A stretch of 17,649 bases of DNA from an uncultured Campylobacter sp. (GCF_937890585.1 NZ_CALACG010000333.1:1-17649); one strand, 5' to 3'. Counted from the first letter of the stretch, positions 7,916 to 14,850 are shown. A program made the numbers and translations. The notes: generated by a model from the letters alone, not told the origin.

Positions 7916-9115
7916 ATGACAAGTTTACCAAAGTACCTACTTTTTAAATATTTAAGATTTGATAAAACTCAGCCATTTATCGCTCTAAGCGCCTTACTCG
8001 CCTTTCTTGGTGTTAGCATAGGACTTATGGTTTTAATAGTTGCGATGGCGATCATGAACGGATTTGATAAAGAATTTGAGCGCAAACTTTTTACGATGAA
8101 CTATCCTATAACCGTTCAAAGCGCCTTTAAAGGCTCTATTGATGATGGCTTTGTAGATGAGCTAAAGGCCAAATTTAGTGATCTTAAATTTAGTCCATAT
8201 ATTAGCACGCAGGTCATTTACCGCTCGGCAAATGCGCTTGAAGGTGGGCTAATTTATGGCGTAAATTTTAAAGATGAAAAGCAGATAAATTCAGTTGTAA
8301 ATGAGGCTTTGAAAGAAAAAGAGCTAGAGGGCTTTGAGATACTTGTAGGAAGCGGCATAACGAGCGAGTTTAGACTAAGAGATGATGAAAAACTAACGCT
8401 TATCTTTACAAAGGCTGATCCTGCTGGCTTTTCGCTAACGCCAAAGATGAAGCGCTTTGATATCGGCGGCTCATTTACATCTGGGTTAATCGCCTATGAC
8501 AAGGCATTTTCATATACTTCGGTTGATGCTTTGAGGAAAATTTTAGACTACCCAAAAGGCGTTTATGACGGCATTCACATCTTTTCAAGTAAGCCATTTG
8601 ATGATATAAAAAGGGTGCGCGAGGGGCTTCCAGCTGGCACGGTTGCCATTGGCTGGTGGGAGCAAAATGGCAACTTTTTCTCAGCACTCGCACTTGAAAA
8701 AAGAGCACTTTTTATCGTTTTGATGTTAATTATCCTTGTGGCGTCGCTAAATATCATAAGCTCACTACTAATGACCGTGATGAACCGCAGGCAAGAAATC
8801 GCCTTACTTTTGGCGCTTGGTGCTAGCAAAGGTGAGATAAAAAGAAGTTTTTTTTATCAAGGTCTAGTTATAGGCGGAGGTGGCATTATATTTGGCTTAG
8901 TACTTGGCTTTTTGGGGCTATTTTTACTTGGAAATTTCAACATCATAGACCTGCCAGCTGACGTCTATGGCTCAAGCAAACTGCCACTTGAACTCTCAAC
9001 CATTGATCTTGTGCTTATCGTAGTTGGAGCTGTATTTATCGTGGCTATCTCGTCCTACTATCCAGCAAAAAAAGCCACAGAGGTAAATGTCCTTCAAACT
9101 TTAAGAAATGAGTAA
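7916..9115 (+). CDS. LolC/LolE-family lipoprotein-releasing ABC transporter permease
   Basis: Inner-membrane subunit of the LolCDE-type transporter that lifts lipoproteins out of the inner membrane onto LolA. I chose ATG 7916, with AAAGG at 7904-7908, over an in-frame TTG at 7913; the protein is then 399 residues. It has the FtsX/MacB-like layout: one membrane helix (about 21-47, ending in AIMNGFDKEF), a large periplasmic domain (about 50-260), then three helices (about 263-288, 312-338 and 362-382). Further hallmarks are the cytoplasmic EIALLLALGASKGEI segment that contacts the ATPase and the typical ending YYPAKKATEVNVLQTLR. No lolD ATPase or second permease gene is in the window, so it cannot be told whether the complex uses LolC plus LolE or a single LolF-type subunit. 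The tight link to secA and lolA supports the role. Confidence 0.9.
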   Translation: MTSLPKYLLFKYLRFDKTQPFIALSALLAFLGVSIGLMVLIVAMAIMNGFDKEFERKLFTMNYPITVQSAFKGSIDDGFVDELKAKFSDLKFSPYISTQVIYRSANALEGGLIYGVNFKDEKQINSVVNEALKEKELEGFEILVGSGITSEFRLRDDEKLTLIFTKADPAGFSLTPKMKRFDIGGSFTSGLIAYDKAFSYTSVDALRKILDYPKGVYDGIHIFSSKPFDDIKRVREGLPAGTVAIGWWEQNGNFFSALALEKRALFIVLMLIILVASLNIISSLLMTVMNRRQEIALLLALGASKGEIKRSFFYQGLVIGGGGIIFGLVLGFLGLFLLGNFNIIDLPADVYGSSKLPLELSTIDLVLIVVGAVFIVAISSYYPAKKATEVNVLQTLRNE

Positions 9116-9137
9116 AAGCCTAGAAAAACTAGGCTTT
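9115..9137 (+). terminator. Hairpin terminator after the Lol permease gene
   Basis: A perfect 9-bp stem, AAAGCCTAG (9115-9123) with CTAGGCTTT (9129-9137), encloses an A5 loop and begins at the stop codon's last base. The U residues are within the 3' arm, followed by AAATTTG, so it is a modest but clear intrinsic terminator. Confidence 0.65.
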
Positions 9138-9190
9138 AAATTTGATACTTTGCTTTTAAATTTGTAAATCTAAGGCAATAAATTTTGCTG

Positions 9191-9229
9191 TTATAAAGAT
9201 GAAATTTGAACTATTATTCGTCTTTATAA
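9191..9229. repeat. A/T-rich inverted repeat, 9-bp arms
   Basis: TTATAAAGA at 9191-9199 is repeated inverted as TCTTTATAA at 9221-9229, with 21 bases between. One further G-C pair (9201/9219) extends it past a T/G wobble. It may be an operator, or part of the structured spacer between the Lol permease gene and the minus-strand secreted-protein gene. No function can be assigned. Confidence 0.4.
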
Positions 9230-9235
9230 AAAATT

Positions 9236-9290
9236 TTTATCTTAAAAAATTCTAACTACATAGTATTGATTAGAATTTTTGCAAGATAAA
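9236..9290 (-). terminator. Long inverted repeat, likely terminator of the minus-strand secreted-protein gene
   Basis: Two arms pair almost completely: TTTATCTT (9236-9243) with AAGATAAA (9283-9290), and AAAAATTCTAA (9245-9255) with TTAGAATTTTT (9270-9280). The only break is one base opposite two. On the minus strand the hairpin begins 10 bases after the stop of the gene at 9301-9690 and is followed by a T-rich run (AAAATTTTTTAT), fitting a rho-independent terminator. The 19-bp arms are unusually long for that job. Confidence 0.6.
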
Positions 9291-9300
9291 GAACGTCTAG

Positions 9301-9690
9301 TTAATTTACTGGTATATATGCTCCGTGATCTTTTTTGCTAGTTACTCTTTTAAATTTGGCATAACTTTGAGTAGGGTGTGGAAGCACAAATGCTTTTCCA
9401 GTTTCTTTGTCAATGTGAATAACATAGGTTATATAGCCGCCATATGTATCAGCTATACAACCTATCATTGTTTTTGGCGTAAAACCTCTTTGTTCAATAT
9501 TTTCTATTTTCCAAGGACGAAAACCGTGTAAAACCTCCATACGTGATTGTATAGAAGCACCTTTGGTTGATGGTGTAGCTTTTAGCCCAGCAATAATTAC
9601 ATCTTTGTCGGTACATTTATACTCTCTTGCATTGGCATTAAATGCTAATAAAGATAATGCAGTCAAACCAAGCAAAAACATTTTTCTCAT
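9301..9690 (-). CDS. Small secreted protein, function unknown
   Basis: A 129-residue protein I cannot place in a family. The first 21 residues are a clear signal peptide (MRKMFLLGLTALSLLAFNANA) with a likely cut after ANA, leaving a mature protein of about 108 residues. That part holds two cysteines, Cys26 and Cys78, which could form a disulfide in the periplasm. It has the aromatic pair GFRPWKIE and a beta-rich middle (YGGYITYVIHIDKETGKAFVL). The start ATG has AGGAT 5-9 bases upstream. It stands alone between the Lol block and a toxin-antitoxin pair, has its own promoter candidate, and ends at a long hairpin. That setting suggests an accessory gene. A genuine gene is likely; its role is open. 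Confidence 0.75.
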   Translation of the reverse strand: MRKMFLLGLTALSLLAFNANAREYKCTDKDVIIAGLKATPSTKGASIQSRMEVLHGFRPWKIENIEQRGFTPKTMIGCIADTYGGYITYVIHIDKETGKAFVLPHPTQSYAKFKRVTSKKDHGAYIPVN

Positions 9691-9724
9691 AATTTATCCT
9701 TTTGAAATTTTATAAAACAATGTG

Positions 9725-9730
9725 ATTATA
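9725..9730 (-). promoter_or_regulatory. Candidate promoter -10 box for the secreted-protein gene
   Basis: The minus strand reads TATAAT, a perfect match, 34 bases before the ATG of the gene ending at 9690, with T-rich sequence upstream (TCTTTTTAAAATATAACTTTAT). The ribosome binding site AGGAT follows nearer the gene. Confidence 0.55.
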
Positions 9731-9781
9731 ATAAAGTTATATTTTAAAAAGACTTATGAAGAGATGTTGGGAGCAAAAATA

Positions 9782-10045
9782 TTAATTATAATGCCCCTTG
9801 CAGGCTATTATGTAGATCGTAGTTTCATCTACTGCGTAAACCAAGCGGTGTTCGCTGTTTATCCTTCTGCTATAAAAACCAGATAAATTCCTTTTTAGCG
9901 CTTCAGGCTTGTCTATGCCATCAAAAGGATCTCTAGTCGTATCCTTTATGAGTTCATTTATCCTTTTTAAGGTGTTTTTATCCTGATTTTGCCAAGATAG
10001 ATAGTCCTTCCAAGCGTCAAAATCCCATTTTATATCTCTGCTCAT
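9782..10045 (-). CDS. YoeB-type mRNA-interferase toxin
   Basis: An 87-residue RelE-superfamily toxin of the Txe/YoeB branch. These proteins enter the ribosome A site and cut mRNA. The sequence runs close to E. coli YoeB throughout: WDFDAWKDYLSWQNQDKNTLKRINELIKD, DPFDGIDKPEALKRNLSGFYSRRINSEHRLVYAV and the C-terminal ACKGHY. The expected catalytic residues are present: Glu48, Arg61, Arg67 and the terminal His85-Tyr86. An intact active site suggests a functional toxin. The gene starts 2 bases after the antitoxin stop and has only a distant AGGA (about 15 bases upstream), so its translation probably depends on coupling to the antitoxin. YoeB normally partners a YefM/Phd-type antitoxin, whereas here the partner looks RelB/DinJ-like. 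I withhold a symbol because of that mixed pairing. Confidence 0.9.
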   Translation of the reverse strand: MSRDIKWDFDAWKDYLSWQNQDKNTLKRINELIKDTTRDPFDGIDKPEALKRNLSGFYSRRINSEHRLVYAVDETTIYIIACKGHYN

Positions 10046-10047
10046 TG

Positions 10048-10302
10048 TTAGCTTAGTAGTTCCTGCTCTTTAAAATTTAGCTTTCCTTCTTTAAAGTCTT
10101 TCATTTTTTTCTCAAGATAGGCTATGTTTTCGTCTTTATAAAATGGATCTGGAGCTGAAACTTCAAAAGGGATAGCTCTTTCAGAAACTAGCTTTGTAAG
10201 AAAGATATTAACAGCTGACGACATAGAGAGCCCCATCTCTTTGCAGATCGCTTCGGCTGATTTTTTAATGTTATCTTCTACTCTTAAGCAAATTTGTGCC
10301 AT
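10048..10302 (-). CDS. RelB/DinJ-type ribbon-helix-helix antitoxin
   Basis: An 84-residue antitoxin, upstream gene of the pair. The N-terminal part (AQICLRVEDNIKKSAEAICKEMGLSMSSAVNIFLTKLVSERAIPFEV) has the RelB/DinJ pattern: a short DNA-binding beta strand, then two helices with the typical GLSMSSAVNIFL turn and the phrase AIPFEV. This fold dimerises and binds palindromic operators. The acidic/basic C-terminal tail (about 52-84) would wrap the toxin. AAGGAT lies 6-11 bases before the ATG. The gene is preceded by a palindrome-rich promoter region, as expected for autoregulation. It is not a YefM/Phd antitoxin, the usual YoeB partner. Confidence 0.88.
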   Translation of the reverse strand: MAQICLRVEDNIKKSAEAICKEMGLSMSSAVNIFLTKLVSERAIPFEVSAPDPFYKDENIAYLEKKMKDFKEGKLNFKEQELLS

Positions 10303-10320
10303 TGTTTATCCTTTTTTGCA

Positions 10321-10364
10321 ATTATAATATTATACATTGTATTTATAAATAATTACGATGTATA
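10321..10364 (-). promoter_or_regulatory. Toxin-antitoxin promoter with palindromic operator candidate
   Basis: Two minus-strand TATAAT boxes lie at 10321-10326 and 10329-10334. Over them sits a nested palindrome: TATACAT (10331-10337) with ATGTATA (10358-10364), enclosing a perfect 12-base palindrome TATTTATAAATA (10340-10351). A ribbon-helix-helix antitoxin bound here would block the promoter, the usual autoregulation of such pairs. The binding is inferred, not shown. Confidence 0.55.
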
Positions 10365-10382
10365 GTTTTTTGTATAAATTTA

Positions 10383-12008
10383 CTACGCTCTTACGTCGTG
10401 GTCGATCTTGCATTGAAGGGCTTCGTGAACAAGAGTTTTTGCCATGACGCGCTCTTCGCTTATTAGGTGAAAATTTGCACCTAGCTCGCCAAAGATATCT
10501 TTGTTGCCCTCGCCATTTGCTTTGATGATCGTTTGGATATTTGCTCCGTAGTCTTTGATCTTTTGTGCGATCAGCTCAACTCTTTGCTCGTTGCTAACTG
10601 TTATGATAACGGCTGCTGCGTCGTTTAGGCAGGCATTTTCAAGAGTGTCGCTTTGCAGCACGTTTCCTAAAAATAAATTTTCCCCGCGACTCCTACCAAG
10701 CTCAACTAGGCTGATATCATTATCAAGCACGATGTATAAAAGCTTTGTCTCTTTTAGCCTTAAAACCACCTCTTGACCGAGCCTATCATAGCCAAAGACC
10801 ACGATGTGATTTTTTAGTTTTTGTGGCTTTAAGGTCTCGTTTGACTCGATCACTATTTCTCGCTCGACGAGATCAGCTAAGACGTCAAGCTTTTTAAGTA
10901 TAAAAGGTGTTGCAAACATCGATATAACAGAGGCTGCGATGAAAATTTGAGCAGTTTGGACATCTAGTAAATTTCTAGTAGTCATCAGCCCAAAGACAGC
11001 CAGTGCAAATTCGCCGATCTGACAGACGCTAAGTGCGGTTTTAGCAGCGACTCTGCGTTTTAAGTAGATATTTAAAACGGCAAAAACGACGATAGCTTTT
11101 ACGACCATTATGCTAAAGACTAGACCTAGAACTAGCCAGATATTTGAGAGCACGACTACAAAATTTATCTGCATGCCAACGGTTATGAAAAATAGTCCAA
11201 GAAGTAGATCTCTAAAAGGTATGAGATCGACCTCGATCTGGTGCTTATACTGCGTCTCTGCCATCATCATGCCAGCTAAAAATGCACCAAGAGAGTATGA
11301 AAAGCCAAAGAAGTGAGCTAGCGTGCTAGCACCAACGACTAAAAAGAGGATCGTTGCGATAAAGACCTCTTGAGAGTTTGTCTGAACGACTTTGTAAAAT
11401 ATCCAGTTGATGACGTATTTGCCGAGCAAAAATAGCACAACGATAAGGATACCCGCACTCGTAAAAGTCTTTAGTAAAAGCTCATTTATCGAGGCATCTT
11501 GCGAGCTAAACATATCTATCATAAGCAAAATAGGGATGACGGCTATGTCTTGAAATAGTAAAATTCCAAGCGCCTTTCTACCATAAATTTTACTTACATC
11601 GCCATTGTCATTTAGCGTTTTTAGCACGATCGCAGTTGAAGATAGAGCAAAGGCAAGACCAGCGATAAGTGCTGTCTCGTCCTTTAGATGAAGCGCGTAG
11701 TAAAGCATCACGCCCATCACAAAGCCACTTAAGCAAACTTGCAGACCGCCATTTAGAAAGACCTCTTTTTTCATGCTCATCAGGTGTTTAAAGCTAAACT
11801 CAAGTCCGATCGTAAACATCAAAAATGCGATACCAAACTCAGCTATATGAGAAATTTCATCGTTGCTTTTTAGGTTGAAAAACTCAGATATAAGCGTGCC
11901 TGTTACGATGTAGCCGATGATGGTTGGTATCTGAAATTTCTTAAAAATGACATTTAGCGCGACTGAGATAGCAGCGACAAGCAAGAAGCCTTCTAAAATT
12001 TGTTCCAT
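10383..12008 (-). CDS. KefB/KefC-like CPA2 cation:proton antiporter with RCK (TrkA-N) domain
   Basis: A 541-residue inner-membrane transporter. Residues about 5-370 are a dozen or so hydrophobic helices of the CPA2 antiporter type, with the conserved IGYIVTG (31-37), FLMFTIGLEF (62-71), the long LALSSTAIVLKTL-like helix (about 119-132) and LLFQDIAVIP with Asp154, a likely ion-site residue. Residues about 400-541 are a cytosolic Rossmann domain (HIVVFGYDRLGQEV, GNVLQSDTL, AAAVIITV) that in Kef-type systems senses a nucleotide or thiol ligand. The glycine motif reads GYDRLG rather than the common GFGRxG. It follows hspR by 3 bases with no strong ribosome binding site, so it is probably co-transcribed with the heat-shock pair. 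Whether K+ or Na+ is exchanged cannot be told. Confidence 0.87.
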   Translation of the reverse strand: MEQILEGFLLVAAISVALNVIFKKFQIPTIIGYIVTGTLISEFFNLKSNDEISHIAEFGIAFLMFTIGLEFSFKHLMSMKKEVFLNGGLQVCLSGFVMGVMLYYALHLKDETALIAGLAFALSSTAIVLKTLNDNGDVSKIYGRKALGILLFQDIAVIPILLMIDMFSSQDASINELLLKTFTSAGILIVVLFLLGKYVINWIFYKVVQTNSQEVFIATILFLVVGASTLAHFFGFSYSLGAFLAGMMMAETQYKHQIEVDLIPFRDLLLGLFFITVGMQINFVVVLSNIWLVLGLVFSIMVVKAIVVFAVLNIYLKRRVAAKTALSVCQIGEFALAVFGLMTTRNLLDVQTAQIFIAASVISMFATPFILKKLDVLADLVEREIVIESNETLKPQKLKNHIVVFGYDRLGQEVVLRLKETKLLYIVLDNDISLVELGRSRGENLFLGNVLQSDTLENACLNDAAAVIITVSNEQRVELIAQKIKDYGANIQTIIKANGEGNKDIFGELGANFHLISEERVMAKTLVHEALQCKIDHDVRA

Positions 12009-12011
12009 ATA

Positions 12012-12386
12012 TTATTTTTTGCCTTCGTAAAATACAAGATCAAAGCTACTTTTTCTCTTTACTAGCGATCTTTTGGTGCTAGTTTGACTGGTAGATTCGT
12101 GTAATTTTTTATTTAACTCATCAATAGTTGCTTCTAAATCGTCAATTTTCTCTTTTAGCTGAAGTATCACATCAACACCTGCTAAATTTACACCAAGCTC
12201 ACGGGTTAAATTTAGTATCGTTTTGACGCGATCAACGTCTTTTTGTGAGTAGAGCCTCATCTTGCCATCTGTTCTTGAGGGTTCAACTAGGCCCTCTCTC
12301 TCGTACTGCCTTAAAGTTTGTGGATGTATGCTTAAAACCTTTGCTACAACGCTTATTAAAAAAAGTGGTTCTTCATAATTTTGCAT
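12012..12386 (-). CDS. hspR: HspR, MerR-family heat-shock repressor
   Basis: A 124-residue MerR-type transcription repressor. The N-terminal winged helix (about 8-70) reads LISVVAKVLSIHPQTLRQYEREGLVEPSRTDGKMRLYSQKDVDRV, with the LRQYEREGLVxPxR..G..R.Y pattern of HspR. A coiled coil follows (about 85-110, rich in heptad Leu/Ile), then a basic tail with RSLVKRKSS. HspR represses chaperone operons at HAIR-type sites, often with DnaK as co-repressor. It lies 3 bases after cbpA, with GGAG inside the end of that gene as ribosome binding site. The same order, cbpA-hspR, is known from Campylobacter and Helicobacter. A HAIR-like site overlaps the operon's own promoter, fitting autorepression. Confidence 0.92.
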   Translation of the reverse strand: MQNYEEPLFLISVVAKVLSIHPQTLRQYEREGLVEPSRTDGKMRLYSQKDVDRVKTILNLTRELGVNLAGVDVILQLKEKIDDLEATIDELNKKLHESTSQTSTKRSLVKRKSSFDLVFYEGKK

Positions 12387-12389
12387 TTT

Positions 12390-13286
12390 TTACTCCGGTA
12401 ATTTTTCTTTTAACTCTTTGACTAAGCCCTCGTCAAGCTCACTGATATTTGGAAGTTTTACTCTGGCTTTTAAGTAAAGATCGCCATAAATTCCGCTCTT
12501 TCTGTTTTGCACGCCGTATCCTTTTAGACGGATCTTCGTGCCTGTTTTTGAGTTCTCAGCGATCTTGATGGTTACATCTTTTTTATATGTATGCACATTT
12601 ATCTTGCCGCCAAAGAGCATAGTTTTTAGTGGAATTTCTACATCTTTGTATAGATCATCGCCGACTCTTTCATATTCGTCGCTTGGCTCAACGCTAATGG
12701 CAAGTATGAGATCTCCAGTTTGACTGCCAGCACTCTTGCCTTTGCCTTTTATGCGAAGTTTTTCGCCGCCCTCTATGCCGCTTGGGATCTTTATCTTGAT
12801 GCTTTCGCCATTAAAATTTATCTTGTGTTCGCCGCCAGTTACAGCCACGTCAAATGGTATAGAAATTTTGGCATTTACGTCTAGATCAGCTCCGTCAAAA
12901 CCAAATCCGCCTCCGCCAAAACCTTCAAATCCTTCAAAACCTCCACCAAAGCCACCGCTAAATTTAGCGCCACCTCCACCAAATCCACCTGAGAAGATAT
13001 TTTTCAAGATATCGTTTAGATCGCCCATATCGGCCGAGCCTCTGGCAAAGTCGTGGAAATTTTGACCGCCAAACATATTATCGCCATACTGATCATACTG
13101 AGCACGTTTTTTCTCGTCACTTAAAATTTCATAAGCAGCGTTTATCTCTTTAAATTTATCCTCTGCTCCAGGGTCTTTGTTGATGTCTGGGTGGTACTTT
13201 CTAGCAAGTTTTCTATAAGCTTTTTTTATCTCGTCGCTTGATGCGCCTTTTGAAACTCCTAAAGTTTCATATAAGCTTTCGCTCAT
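12390..13286 (-). CDS. cbpA: CbpA, DnaJ-family (J-domain) co-chaperone without zinc finger
   Basis: A 298-residue class II J-protein that stimulates the DnaK ATPase and delivers unfolded substrates. The J domain (about 4-68) has [26 protein letters not shown] with the obligatory HPD at 32-34, and [18 protein letters not shown] long Gly/Phe-rich linker (about 99-132) holds repeated GGF and GFEGF units. Two C-terminal beta domains follow ([23 protein letters not shown]... to ...[14 protein letters not shown]). The four CxxCxGxG zinc repeats of DnaJ are absent, so this is CbpA-type rather than DnaJ. AAGGAG precedes the ATG. It is first gene of the minus-strand operon with hspR and the antiporter, and divergent from htrA. 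Confidence 0.93.
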   Translation of the reverse strand: MSESLYETLGVSKGASSDEIKKAYRKLARKYHPDINKDPGAEDKFKEINAAYEILSDEKKRAQYDQYGDNMFGGQNFHDFARGSADMGDLNDILKNIFSGGFGGGGAKFSGGFGGGFEGFEGFGGGGFGFDGADLDVNAKISIPFDVAVTGGEHKINFNGESIKIKIPSGIEGGEKLRIKGKGKSAGSQTGDLILAISVEPSDEYERVGDDLYKDVEIPLKTMLFGGKINVHTYKKDVTIKIAENSKTGTKIRLKGYGVQNRKSGIYGDLYLKARVKLPNISELDEGLVKELKEKLPE

Positions 13287-13313
13287 AAATTCTCCTTATG
13301 TTTTTTGACACGG

Positions 13314-13342
13314 ATTATATCACAAAACTTTAGTCTATGCAA
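13314..13342 (-). promoter_or_regulatory. cbpA-hspR operon promoter
   Basis: The minus strand has TTGCAT (13337-13342) as -35 and a perfect TATAAT (13314-13319) as -10, with a 17-base spacer. The -10 box ends 27 bases before the cbpA ATG. The -35 lies inside a HAIR-like HspR site, so bound repressor would exclude RNA polymerase. Confidence 0.7.
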
Positions 13343-13348
13343 GTCAAG
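13328..13348. promoter_or_regulatory. HAIR-like HspR operator
   Basis: The plus strand reads CTTTAGT-N7-AGTCAAG; read on the minus strand this is CTTGACT-N7-ACTAAAG. It matches the HspR-associated consensus CTTGAGT-N7-ACTCAAG at 6 of 7 positions in each half, with the correct 7-base spacer. It covers the -35 box of the cbpA promoter, and HspR is encoded in that operon. Binding is inferred from these facts. Confidence 0.75.
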
Positions 13349-13404
13349 TTTATTTTTATTTACTATGAAGAAAAAGCGTTAAGATTTTATTTCTTTGGCG
13401 CATT

Positions 13405-13410
13405 TATAAT
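13405..13410 (+). promoter_or_regulatory. Candidate htrA promoter -10 box
   Basis: TATAAT is a perfect match, 30 bases before the htrA ATG, after a T-rich stretch (GATTTTATTTCTTTGG). AAGGA at 13431-13435 is the ribosome binding site. CprR is known to act on htrA in C. jejuni, but no CprR site can be picked out by eye. Confidence 0.55.
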
Positions 13411-13440
13411 TCTCGTACATTTTTATTTTAAAGGAACATA

Positions 13441-14844
13441 ATGAAAAAAATTATGCTAATTTCATTAGCAACAGCTTCTTTGCTAATGGGAGCTGATATT
13501 AAATTTAACGAAGCAAATTCTGATATCACGAGAGTTTCACCGCTAAGTGACAAAAATAGCGTGCTCTCATACTATGACTCTATCGCTCAGGCAAAACTTT
13601 CAGTTGTAAATATCTCAACTACAAAAACAGTAAGCAACGCAGGTATCGAGCAGATGTTTAATGATCCGTTTTTTAATGAATTTTTTGGATTTAACTTTGC
13701 AAAACCAAAAGAGAAAGAAAAGACAACCTCTCTTGGCTCTGGTGTCATCATCTCAAATGACGGCTACATCGTTACAAACAACCACGTCATCGAAGATAGC
13801 GACCAGATCGTTGTGACCTTGGCAAAGGGTGGCAAGGAGTATAAAGCGAAGCTAATAGGCAGCGATCCAAAGACCGATCTAGCCGTTATAAAGATAGATG
13901 CAAACGGGCTAAATGCGATAACATTTGCCGACTCATCAAAGCTGCTTGACGCGGACGTAGTATTTGCAATAGGCAATCCATTTGGCGTGGGCGAAAGTAT
14001 CACTCAGGGCATCGTCTCAGGGCTAAACAAAGACAACATCGGCCTTAATCAATATGAAAATTTCATCCAAACAGACGCTTCGATAAACCCTGGCAATTCA
14101 GGTGGCGCTTTGGTTGATAGCAGGGGCTATTTAGTTGGTATAAACTCAGCCATACTTTCAAGAAGTGGTGGCAACAACGGCATTGGCTTTGCCATACCAT
14201 CAAATATGGTAAAAGATATCGCTAAAAAGCTGATAACTGACGGTAAGATCGAGCGTGGTTTTATCGGCGTTACGATAGCAAATTTAACTGATGAGCAAAA
14301 AGAGCTTTATACAAATAAAGAGGGCGCGCTAATAAGCGGCGTAGAGCAGGGCATGCCAGCAGATGAGGCTGGGCTAAAAAGAGGCGACTTGGTCATTTCG
14401 GCAAATGGCAAAGCTATCAAAAACGCAAATGATCTTAAAAATTTCATAGGCTCGACCTCTCCAAACAGCACTCTTGATATTACTTTTGAGAGATCAAACA
14501 AGATAATGAACGCTAAAATCAAGCTTGTAAATATGGACCACAATGCAAAAACAGCCTCAAAAAGTGTCATCATAGATGGTCTTAGCGTTAGCAATCTAAG
14601 CGATGAGATAAGATTTAAGTATAAGGTCAGTCCAGACACCCAAGGCGTGCTTGTAACTGACGTAAAAAGCGGCTCTATGGCTGAAGAATTTGGCTTTGAA
14701 AGAGGCGACGTGATCGTACAAGTTGGCGAAGAGAGCATAAAAGACCTTCAGACATTTTCAAATACGGTCAAAAATGCAAAAGGCAAAAAGACGCTAGTAT
14801 GGGTAAACCGCGGTGGCATCATGCAAGGCCTTGTTATAAAATAA
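13441..14844 (+). CDS. htrA: HtrA/DegQ-like periplasmic serine protease and chaperone
   Basis: A 467-residue envelope protease that degrades or refolds damaged periplasmic proteins. Residues 1-17 are a signal peptide ending near LLMGA. The trypsin-like domain (about 45-265) shows the catalytic triad His115 (VTNNHVIE), Asp146 (DPKTDLAVIK) and Ser220 (NPGNSGGALVD), all intact, plus the LA-loop region rich in Phe (NDPFFNEFFGFNF, 74-86). Two PDZ domains follow, at about 268-365 and 378-465, giving the DegP/DegQ architecture. In Campylobacter this protein also cleaves E-cadherin when secreted. It has its own promoter, is divergent from cbpA, and ends at a strong terminator upstream of cprR. CprR in C. 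jejuni is reported to regulate htrA. Confidence 0.96.
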   Translation: MKKIMLISLATASLLMGADIKFNEANSDITRVSPLSDKNSVLSYYDSIAQAKLSVVNISTTKTVSNAGIEQMFNDPFFNEFFGFNFAKPKEKEKTTSLGSGVIISNDGYIVTNNHVIEDSDQIVVTLAKGGKEYKAKLIGSDPKTDLAVIKIDANGLNAITFADSSKLLDADVVFAIGNPFGVGESITQGIVSGLNKDNIGLNQYENFIQTDASINPGNSGGALVDSRGYLVGINSAILSRSGGNNGIGFAIPSNMVKDIAKKLITDGKIERGFIGVTIANLTDEQKELYTNKEGALISGVEQGMPADEAGLKRGDLVISANGKAIKNANDLKNFIGSTSPNSTLDITFERSNKIMNAKIKLVNMDHNAKTASKSVIIDGLSVSNLSDEIRFKYKVSPDTQGVLVTDVKSGSMAEEFGFERGDVIVQVGEESIKDLQTFSNTVKNAKGKKTLVWVNRGGIMQGLVIK

Positions 14845-14850
14845 CCACTT

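Noticed and set aside
12012..12386. HspR read as a generic MerR metal or drug sensor
   Set aside because: It lacks metal-binding cysteines, is coupled to cbpA and has a HAIR-like site at its promoter, all of which favour HspR.
12736..13065. A 109-residue proline-rich frame on the plus strand inside cbpA
   Set aside because: It is the antisense image of the Gly/Phe linker of CbpA and has no ribosome binding site.
14307..14738. A 143-residue minus-strand frame inside htrA
   Set aside because: It runs opposite the PDZ-coding part of htrA, has no ribosome binding site and has a low-complexity Ser/Leu composition typical of antisense frames.
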